Shown here one piece after another: positions 11,514 through 21,600 of a DNA stretch of 64,000 nucleotides. The position numbers and the translations under genes were made by a program. Every line of letters begins with the position of its first letter. Positions within the stretch are counted from its first letter, which is position 1. Source of the DNA: Chytridium lagenaria (taxonomy: Eukaryota; Chytridiomycota; Chytridiomycetes; Chytridiales; Chytridiaceae); assembly GCA_025449115.1 (NCBI GenBank), contig JAHLKC010000035.1, positions 62,001 to 126,000 on the forward strand, in the 5' to 3' direction. The notes under the pieces are model-generated. The model had not been told where the DNA came from, did not search any database, and saw only the letters and a program-made list of their open reading frames with translations.

Positions 11514-12935
11514 TCAAGCATCCTTAATTCCCCTCAACTCTGAAGAAGGATCCCTTCCCATCAACTCCTTCACAGCAACCTCAATCCGTTTCCCTCCATA
11601 AAGCACAGAGTAGATCGCATCACACAATGGGCTATCCACATCCATCTTTCGGCATAACGCGTAACACGCCCGAGTCGTTTCCACACCTTCGGCCACGGAT
11701 CCAAGCGTCGTGATAATGTGGTCAAGAGATTCTCCTTGTCCCAGACGGAACCCAACCGTAAAGTTTCGCGATTTCTCGGATTGGGCCGTCATCATCAAGT
11801 CGCCTACGCCTGCAAGACCGGCAAAGGTGAGGGGTCGGCACCAAGTTTGACGCCGATACGAATCATTTCGGCGAGGCTATAGAGTCAATTTGACATTAGA
11901 AATAGGGATAAAACGGGATTGATAATTTCGATCTGAAAAACCAGATCAAAAGCATCATACAAAAACTAACCCTCTAGTAATGATGGCAGCCCTAGCATTG
12001 TTTTGATATCCGAGACCAGTACAAGCCCCCGACGCAAGCGCAATCACATTCTTAATCGCACCTTGTTTTCAAATCATCAGCCAAACAAACAAAAGCCTCT
12101 AAACAATCTCACCTGCAACCTCAACCCCAATGACATCAGCAGAATCATAAACTCTAAAATGAGGAGCGTGAAACAATCTCTGCGCACGAAGCGCCCTAGC
12201 TCTCACAACGGAAGCCACGGAAACACAAGTAGGCTGTCTCTTGACCACCTCCACCGCGAAACTCGGTCCGGAGAGGAACGTGGCGAGACGGCCAAGAGAT
12301 TCGCCCCACACGTCTGTAACTATATCCGAGGGGAGTTTCAAAGAGGATGTCTCGATACCCTTGTTGAGGAAAATGGTGAGATGGGATGGCGTGATGAAAG
12401 ATTTCACGCGTTCAAGAATGCCTCTGCATATATTGTGTTAGGTTTCAAGGTGCAGCTTTAGTATCTTACCGCATATGCTGCGTTGGGATAGAGAAAATGA
12501 TGACGGTTGCATTGTTGATGGTGGATTCGTCAAGCTGAGTGGTCGCTTTGAGGTTCTCACTCAATACCATCTATGTTACTTTTGTTAAAATCTAATCAAA
12601 TAATAAAACGCTTACGTTAGACATGTATTTGGAGTTCTTATGATGCGCATTAATGGATTCGACGACCGCGGCGTCTCTCGCCCAGATAGTGGTGTCAAGT
12701 CCCAAATCTTTGAGTCTATAGTGAGACACAAATCATGAAAGATAGAAAACATGTGAACTTACTCGCAAGATGATCGGCGATGCATGTGCCAAAGTTTCTG
12801 TAAACGCCGGATGGAATATGTCATTGGAAGGTTTGGGGTCAGGGTGATGGGCGGGGATGTCAGAATATGAAGGTTGAGGGAATGCTTACCCTGCTCCAAG
12901 AACTATAATCTTGTGGTCTTCTTGGCCCTGGGATC
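11514..12935 (-). CDS. gpsA: NAD(P)+-dependent glycerol-3-phosphate dehydrogenase, bacterial GpsA type (5' end missing)
   Basis: The enzyme interconverts dihydroxyacetone phosphate and sn-glycerol 3-phosphate, linking glycolysis to glycerolipid and glycerol synthesis. Minus-strand exons are 12935-12890, 12797-12763, 12715-12616, 12570-12470, 12423-12113, 12061-11971 and 11876-11514. In order, the motifs are [19 protein letters not shown] (Rossmann GxGxxG-like), [75 protein letters not shown], then after a one-base C contraction at 11831-11834 [19 protein letters not shown] and [17 protein letters not shown] and the DLMMT-SRN block are typical of bacterial and plant GpsA rather than yeast GPD1. 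The first exon could not be found; KIIVLGAG is preceded by an intron end at 12936. One more base is needed at the 12763/12715 junction. Confidence 0.85.
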
Positions 12936-13099
12936 CTAAATAATACCATTTTAAGGTCGGTTATCACATTTTACGATTAAAGAAAAGTGTATTCGGCACC
13001 AGATCTGCTGTGATCCCTCACATTCGACTCAGAGAGGAAGAGCACACAGGACACCAAAAAACAATCATCTGCCTTTCAATCGCATCCCAAAAAAAAACC

Positions 13100-15095
13100 A
13101 ACAACATCAAGAACGACCCACCATCGTTAGCATCATCGCCGACTACGGGGAGCAGCGGAAGCAGCGAGATCCTTTTCGTTCCTGTTGCCGATGAAGTCAA
13201 TGTTGGAAAGTGCGTTGCCCATCCTTGGATTATTGTTAAGTTTGATGTCACGTTTTGTACACCCAACAATAATGGAAAGGGTTGACAAGCTCAGTCACTG
13301 CAAGCGACTCAAACCTCCTTCCACCACGAAACATCGCCCGACTCTTTCACGTCCGAAAAAGCAGAACTTTTCGCATTACTGCATCCTCGAAAATCCTTCG
13401 GTATCAAGGTCGAATTGGGCAAACAGGGTGAGATTTCCCGGCCTTGGTGATGGATGCGTTCATCATGAAAATCATACAGCTTTTTATCATCATGATTGAG
13501 AATCGTTTTTACGCCCTCGTGTGTGGCCAAACGAGCATAGCAAGAACGAAAAAAGAGCAAGAAACCTCTTAGCGTCCCTTTCTTTCAACGAGATCGAGGT
13601 TGCGTCGCTTGCAGAGTTCCGTCAGGAGGGCTGCATCTGCAGCAAACCCTTTACTAGAAAACCGCTTATCATGACCCGTCGGGATGCAACGCCCCGGTTA
13701 GGGGAGATCACACCATCTCTAGGATTGCCTTCTCACTCAAGCTCCATCGTCACAGGGTTTACTCCTAAAATCAAAGCAAAGGTCAGCCTCACCGGAACAA
13801 TAGCATCAGCAGGCCCTAAACCACGTAAAATATCAACCGTGACATCCCTTCCGAGTCTTGAGGCGACAGCGGCACCGACTTGCCTTACTGGCGCCTCTCA
13901 TGGGACTGTAAATGGAGGGCAGAAACAGGCGAAACGGATGAAGAGGGAGAGATCGGGACGGTCGGTGAAGTCTGGGGGTGCACCGAGAAGTGGAGCTTCG
14001 TCGTCGAGCAGTGGAGGTAGGGGGACGAGAATTCGGTTGCCATCTGTTGTAGCGGGAGGGACTTCAATTGTGAGGGCAGCGCCTAGGGCGTTGTTAAGGG
14101 AAGATGCGGAAGTGAAAAAAGGGTACAGCACAAGGGTTTTCGCCTTATTCGTACAGATCGGATATGTCGTTGGGACGGTCGTATGTAGACTCAACCTCGC
14201 TGCTTTCAAATATCGGGCACGCTTATGACAGACCAGCGAGTAAGAAAAGATGATGGAGCGGATGACACATTGCCTTCTTTGAGGAAGAGCAAAGGAGATG
14301 AGGAGAACAAACGGCAGCCGTTGCATCGTAAAAAGAAAACAGGATCAGCCGCCAGTCCCCCTCTTTCCCCTCAGCGCAAGGAAGTTTCACCTCTCCAAAG
14401 CGCTAAATCGCATGCTCACCAAAAAAGTGGGACCTCTCAATCATCCACATCATCCACATCGTCAACCCGTCGTAATGCCTCAAGAACGAGACATCCCTAC
14501 CTTCGGGCGAATCATCGCCAGACAGGAGGATCACTTCAAGTGATTGAGACGGATAGTCCTGGAATCCGACATCGACGCCAACGACACGTTTGGGACCATC
14601 GCACCCTGGAAACGTGGGACAACAACTATCTCGCGTGAGACGTCTGCGTTGACGAGAATGACCGAAGCGCATAACAGGAGTTCATCATTGCAAACTATAC
14701 CTTTAAGCGGGAGTGCACCATCATCTTCTCCCAAAGCTCACATGGATGCCGATAAACCAAAACCCGTCAAAGAAGAATCAAAAGTGTCATCCTCAGACGT
14801 CCACATCCTCTCTCAACCCATCTCCACACGCACAAAAAATCTATCCTATCCTACACAAAAAAGCGATCCAGAGCTTCCTTCCATATCCACATTGGAAGCC
14901 ATGGCATCCCCTGATTTCTTGACTTACAAAGAAATCATGGGTTTATCAGCCGCTGCCACAACCTCTCCTGATGCACCTATCCCTGGGATTTCCGGACATG
15001 ATAGTTCGTCACGGTCGAAAAGTATACCTGTGGCTGTGGAAGCAGGGGATACTGGACGTCGTGAGGTTGTGTCAGGAAAGATCGGAGAAGAATAA
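13100..15095 (+). CDS. Unrecognised basic, low-complexity protein (boundaries uncertain)
   Basis: Several plus-strand frames show coding-like composition and can be chained only by allowing introns and one-base shifts. They include HHETSPDSFTSEKAELFALL (about 13310-13380), NLLASLSFNEIEVASLAEF (about 13560-13620), a Ser/Arg/Lys-rich stretch (13790-14130), RDIPTFGRIIARQEDHFK (about 14490-14540), IVLESDIDANDTFGTIAPW (about 14550-14610) and a final frame ending with a stop at 15093-15095. A donor-like GTGAGA follows KVELGKQ at about 13428. The protein would be polar, rich in Ser, Lys and Arg, and probably nuclear. I recognise no domain. The start codon is unknown and the gene may be two genes. 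Confidence 0.35.
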
Positions 15096-15699
15096 GCGCA
15101 GGCGCTGATTTTCTAAGGGTGTTTACAAATTGTCATTGTTCAGACTTAGATGTTTCTTTTCTTATAAGAAGCTCAAAGGACTTCCCCTGAAATTGAAGGA
15201 TCTTCAACTTTCTTGCTATAAATGTTTCTTCCTCACCACGTACACCTTTTACCCTCTGCTTCTTTGTATAATGCCTTTTTTACTTTCGTACACATTAACC
15301 ACCCTTTTCTTCCGACATTCTTTTGTTCATCTATCACATGTTTGTTATGTCCATACTTTTTTGTTTTTCAACCTTCTTTTTTTTGTCACTGTTTCTTTTA
15401 ATCATCTCCGTTGTCCCAGTTAATGAGAAAAAATACGGGCTCATGATCCGCTTTCACTGTAAGAGCCTTCTTTGCTGCTTCACCTCTGCCCCAACTTACT
15501 TGAAAGCATCCATGTTTTCTTTGCTTTTTAACGCTGTTTTCTTGCTCTTCGTCACGGAAAATAAATACATCAGGGGCACTTATTCGAATGTTTGGCGGTT
15601 TACTTTCCATCTGTCAAAAAAAAAAATTTCTGTCCAAACCTCGGACAAAGAGTTTGAACTTTCGAACAAACCATCTTCCTTCAACCTGCCATCCCAACC
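15096..15699. other. Intergenic, presumed DNMT5 promoter
   Basis: This T-rich 600 bp region lies between the unrecognised gene and the methyltransferase start. No clear TATA box, repeat or RNA is seen. Confidence 0.45.
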
Positions 15700-18600
15700 A
15701 TGACAGGCTCTGGCAGAGCAACACGCAGCAGCGCCAGCAAGACGCCAGCCAAGAAGGGTGAGTGCATGAGAGATATCACCATCTTCACATCCGCGTCCTA
15801 TTGTTTTTCGACTCCCATCCTCCTCACATTCCATCAGTTAATACGTTTTCTATCGTCAAGCAGCACCAAGCAACAAGACACCTTTTGAAATCAATACAGG
15901 TCAACGGAGATCCGAAATCGGGTGGAGCCAAACAAGGAAGCATTACGTCGTTCTTCACCCCGTTAAGGTGAGTTCGCGCGTATCTTTTTGATTTGGCGTA
16001 TCCCGCCCATCTCACTGTTCAGCTAACATTTCGTCTAAAGCGCTGAGAAGAAAGCAGAGGCGATAGCTAAAGCTGCAGCTGACGTAAAGGAGGTAGCGGA
16101 CGCCAAGGCTGCAGACAAGGAGACGCCGGGAAAAAAGGCTGTGGAGAAGAAACCTTCAAGAAAGGCGCACGAAGTTGAGTCTGAAGATGAGGACGACGAC
16201 CAGAAGGTTCTAGACAAGAAAAAACCTTTAAGGAAGGCTACGGAAAAGAAGCCCACTAAGAAAGGCAGAGAAAATGAGTCTGAGGATGATGACAACGACG
16301 ACGACGACGACGACGACGAGAAGGTCGCTGACAAGAGAAACATCTTCAAGGAAGGCGAAACCCGTTTCAAGAAGGGGAAAGTGGTTGAGTCTGAAAATGA
16401 AGACGACGACGAGAAAGTCGTAGACAAGAAAACACCTTCAAGGAAGGCTACGGAGAGCAGAAGCCCGCAAAGAAGGGCAAAGAAGTGGAATCTGAAGATG
16501 ACGACGAGGACGCCATGTCCGAAGACTCGCCTGATGATGGAGATTCGGATGGGTCTGTCTTTATCGACCTTTCTAGCTCTGCTTCTGAAGAAAATGACGA
16601 TGAAGACGATGACGACGAGGATTTCCAGCCGACTCGTAAGCGGCAAAGTAACATCTCGGCGGCCTCTGTTGATAGCCGCAAGAGGAAGAGCCGCGTCGTT
16701 GAGGAGAGTGACGAAGAAGAAGAAGAAGAGAAAGATGAGGAAGACTTTGAAACCAAGAGCAAAGCCAAGAAGCAGAAGGCATCGGCCAAGCAGACTTTGT
16801 TAGCGCCAGTTACGAAGAAGAGGGCTCCACGAAAGCCAGCCGCCAAGAAAGCTAGAAAGAACGACGATGACGATGAAGTTGAGCAGAAAGGTAAAAATCG
16901 TTAGTTTTTCTTCAATCTAACTCACACTACCTTGTAGATTCCGATGGTCTTGAGCCTATCAACAAACTCACCGATATGTTTGATGACATGGTTAAGCGAA
17001 ACCCAAGCTTTGTCGAAGCCGTCAAGAAGCTCAACGGACGACCCCTTCGCGTTGCTACCATGTGTAGTGGAACCGAATCTCCTTTGCTCGCATTGCAGCT
17101 TATCTCGCGCGCTCTTAAGAACCGTTTCAACGTCAACTTTGCTGTCGATCACGTCTTTTCTTGCGAGATTGAACCGTTCAAGCAAGCATATATTGAGAGA
17201 AACTTTAGCCCTCCTTTGTTGTTTAGAGATGTAAGGGAGCTTGGTGGTGAGGAAGCAACGACCGCTTATGGTGCCAAAATGCCTGTACCTGGAGAAATTG
17301 ATATGCTTATTGCTGGCACCTCATGTGTTGATTACTCAAACTTGAACAATCAGGTATGCATCGTCTACTTTAATCATAGCTAACCCTTTTTTTAGAAACA
17401 AACCCTGGATGCCAAGGGAGAGTCCGGTGAGACCTTCCGAGGCATGCTTCGATGGGTTGAGAAGCATCGACCTCCTCTCGTTGTCTTGGAGAACGTTTGC
17501 TCTGCTCCCTGGGATAAGATCGTAAAGCGATTTGATACCATCAATTACAACGCTCGGGATGTGAGGGCCGACACCAAGCACTATTATATCCCGCATACGC
17601 GAACCCGAGGATATCTTCTCGCGACGCCGAGATGTGATATCCTTGAGGATGATGTTGTGGATGAGTGGGCGGATTTGGTCAAGTCGTTGAGGAGGATGTC
17701 GTCTACGCCGCTGGAAGATTACCTTATTGCGACGGATGATCCGCGCATTCATCGGGCTCGTGACGATCTCGCAAAGACGAAGGTATGTATACCTATGGTT
17801 TTGTCTGTAATTTCTAATATTCCCTTGGGTATTTTTCGCGATACCTACTTTTGCTGCATTCTTGCTGTTATTATGATGGTTTTCTTAGCTTGTCTTTTGT
17901 ACCAATCCATTCTATTGCTCTTTATTATAAGCTTTCCTCTGTTTTGTTGCATCCTAATCGTAATTCTTCGACTAATGGTCTCAAAAGGATGACTCCGTCA
18001 AACGTGGACGGACGGATTGGAATAGATGTCAAAGTCGCCACAGTTTTCAGCGCCTCACTGAAGAACTTGGAAACGGTCGTCCGCTGACAGCCTGGACGGA
18101 AGGTGGTATGTCATACCTCCCCGATTATGCCTGGAATGATTGGGGTCGTGCCCAGACAGACCGTGTGCTTGACCTGATGGACATCAACTTCCTTCGGCTC
18201 GCCAAGAAGGGTATTGACGCGCAGTACAAGACCCTCGTCTGGAACCTGTCACAGAATGTCGACAGGACGACAGCTTCTATCCAACCTGGCATTTGCCCTT
18301 GCCTGACGCCTTCCATGATTCCTTACATCACCAACCGTGGTGGGCCTTTGATTGGTCTTGAGGCTTTGTCGTTGCAGGGTATTCCTGTGGATGAGCTTTT
18401 GCTGACGAGAGAGACTGAGGATCAGCTGGCTGATTTGGCGGGTAACGCTATGACGAGTACTGTTGTTGGCACCTGCATGATGGCTGCGATGACGTTGTGT
18501 ATTGCCACTGTAGTTGAGATGCAAGGCAAGCGCACTCCGGAAGCTCAACGTTTCTCAAAAGTTATTACTGAAGTTGATGATGACTTGGAGGAGAAGGAGC

Positions 18601-21600
18601 GCAAATTGGAGTTGAGCATTCTTGGTGATAAACTCCTCAATACGGATGAGTTAAATCTCATGGCAACTGGTACTCGAAGCATTGAGGATATTCTCTCGAT
18701 GGCGGCCACGAGTGCTCGTCATTGCGTCTGCGAGGGAAGAATTGGTATCGCTAAGGCACCCGTCAAGGAGTGCAAATATTGTGGACATTCTGCTTGTACT
18801 TCATGTGGTGGTCGGCCTGAACATTCCTTTAAGGAGACAAAAGAGGTTATCGCGGCTGATGACCGTGTGCACCCTCAAGCATTCCAGAACGCTTTAAAGG
18901 AGGTCTTGCCTGTTCGTCTTGTTCTCACAGGATTTTCCGAGACTGCACTTATTGACGCTGGCAAGAACCTTGATATTGAATCCGACTTTCTTGCATCGTG
19001 GGCAAAGATTGTATCGGAGTCTGTTCATGGGATTGAGTTCCGACTCTCTACTTTCAGGAGACAGGAGATCTGGACTTGTAGTTATATTTCCCCTCTTGCC
19101 ACCCTGTCCCTCTGTCTCGACTCGGCCAACCCCGGATGGAAACTTGTAGTCACGCCACCGTACACTGCTCCCAAGAACGTTATTGAGGTTCTAAAACGCC
19201 CTGTGGCCAAGATGGCGTTGACCGTTGATGGGAAGGACGCGAAGACGGGTTTGTTAAAGGGCGAGTGGAAGATCTTGATGCCGCAAAAGATTGACTTTGA
19301 GATGACGGTGACTGGGTCTGATTTGGGTGAGTCTTGGGAGCAGAGGATTGGATTGGATGGACCTTTTAAGAATAAGACTGTGTGGAGAGAGTACACGGTT
19401 TCTGGGAGTGATGAGAGGCTAGAGAGGAATGTGGATGGAGTTTATAAGTTGCTCAGTAAGTGTGGGACTGCTATGGAGTCCTTACATAAGAAGATAGATT
19501 CCGATGCTGAAAAGGTTAGAAAGTTTTGCTTGCATATATATGTACCGTTCCTTGTCATTAAAATTCATTCTTCTTCTTAGTCATCTACTTTTCTTTTTTT
19601 GGACCCTTCGCGGTGCGGCAATAGGGAGGAGGACTCTTTCGTCTTTGCTTCGACCTGCCGTCGTCTCGAATACGGTGAAGACCGTGAAGCCTTTGTCATT
19701 CTCGATACCATGTGGCGGCCCAACTCTGAACAAGGACCCCAAAAGGTTGCCTGCTACACTACTGGGATCTTCTGCACTTACACGCCAGCAGCTCTTCAGA
19801 CCCCCAAGCCCGCCTCCGATAAGATGGTGGCGACCATTTCGTTAGCCAAGGCTCGTGATGTTTTCTTTACCCCGCTAGAGGATATCGTGGACGGGGTTAC
19901 TGAGGAGCTGAAGGGATCTTGTGCGGTAGCAAGGTGTGTCGTTAAGGTGAATGTACCGGTGATGGATGGATCGCATGATGAGTTGTGGACGGAGGGATGG
20001 AGGAATGTGGATTTGGTGAGGGAGGGGCATGCTGTGTTTGAGCAGTTGGCGTGGTTTACTGAGAAGATCTCGTTGCCTTCGTGGCTTGGAGAATGGATCG
20101 TCATGGAGAACGGCTTGAAGGGCATAGAAGAGGCAAGTCCTTTATAACTATATTCTCTACTTTTTTTAGTTTCTTGGTATATTCCTCTTCACTACATTTC
20201 TTCAAGTTCTCGTTTTTTGTTTTTGGTTTTCCGTCCTAAATCTCGTGTTTAATTGTACTATGGTTTATTTTATTTACCGTTTAATTTCTCGCTGATCAGA
20301 GTGCAATGACCGTTTGCCAACGTTGCGCTCCTGCCGAGCCTCAGCTTTTGTGGATAAACAAAAAGGGGAGCAAAGCTTTTGAGGGAATTGAGGACCCGTC
20401 ACAAGCCGCTGTCTACGAGCAGTCACTCAAGAACCGACCCTCTCCTTTTGTGGTTCAGCTTAAGGGTGAACGACCCTTTGGAATCTTCCGTGTGGGCATC
20501 AACTTTGCGTCGTTGATTCACCGCGCTCTTTCTCGCCTTCCGTCTGCCCAAGGTCAAGAAGTTTCACTTTCTTGGAAGCTCACAACCATTTCGGAGAAGG
20601 CGGAAGGGCAACTGTTCCGCCCGTTTCGTCTGGCGACTAACAAAAACGATAAGCCGTATAAGCAGCCTCCCAACTTTAAGAAGTATCCTCTTCGTCCTGA
20701 GCAGCTCAGATCGCTTGCCTGGATGGTTGCTCAAGAATCTGAGAACGTTGAGTCTTTTGTTGAGGAGGAGATATCTGAAGCGAACTTGGACCACCTTGGA
20801 TGGCGCGCTGAAGGACGTGCCAGCCGCAGCGTGGTTATTCGCGGAGGTGTAATTGCCGATCAGGTCGGTTATGGAAAAACCGCCATCACCCTTGGTTTGA
20901 TTGACGAGATGAAAGGAAAGCACAAGCTTCCTAACTTGGAGGATGTTCCAGGTTATATTCCTTTGAAAGCCACCCTCGTTCTCGTTCCTGGCCATCTTTT
21001 GAACCAGTGGCCTGATGAGATTCGCAAGTTCTTGGGTAGCTCTGTTAAGGTGGAGGTGATTAAGGACATGAACTCGCTTAACCGTCTCGCTATTGCCGAC
21101 CTCCAGGCGGCTGATATTGTTGTAGCCTCATCTAAACTTTTGTCATCTACCAACTACTGGGAAAACCTTGAGGGTATCTCTGCGGGTGGAAGGCTTCCGA
21201 CTAACGGAAAGGGAGGGCGATACTTCTTGGCGAGATACAAAGAAGCTCTTCGCAGTCTTCGCAAGCAGACTGAGACATTGACGACGGTGCCTCGTGGTGC
21301 TACAGATGTTTACAAAAATATCAAGGAGGCTCGTGAAACTGACAGCACTGCAGCGACGCTTGAGCTTTCTAAGAGACTTATTGGCAAGAGTTTTTCAGAA
21401 GAGCCTGAGAAGAAGACCACCAAGAAGCCGGCTGCCAAGAAGAAGGTTGAGACGAAGAAGACGAAAGCTAATCCTGATCCGTGGCGTCTCACTTACGATG
21501 AGGTCAAGAAAGACTGGAAGAGACTCCGATGCCCACCGTTTGAGATGTTCCATTGGAGCCGTGTTGTAGTGGACGAATTCACGTACCTTGAAGATCGAAT

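Noticed and set aside
13018..13269. Minus-strand open frame as the missing first exon of the GpsA gene
   Set aside because: No donor in the right phase joins it to the exon at 12935, and its sequence lacks features of a GpsA N-terminus.
16035..16904. Long Ser-rich minus-strand open frames
   Set aside because: They are shadows of the GAC/GAA/AAG-rich DNMT5 repeat region on the plus strand.
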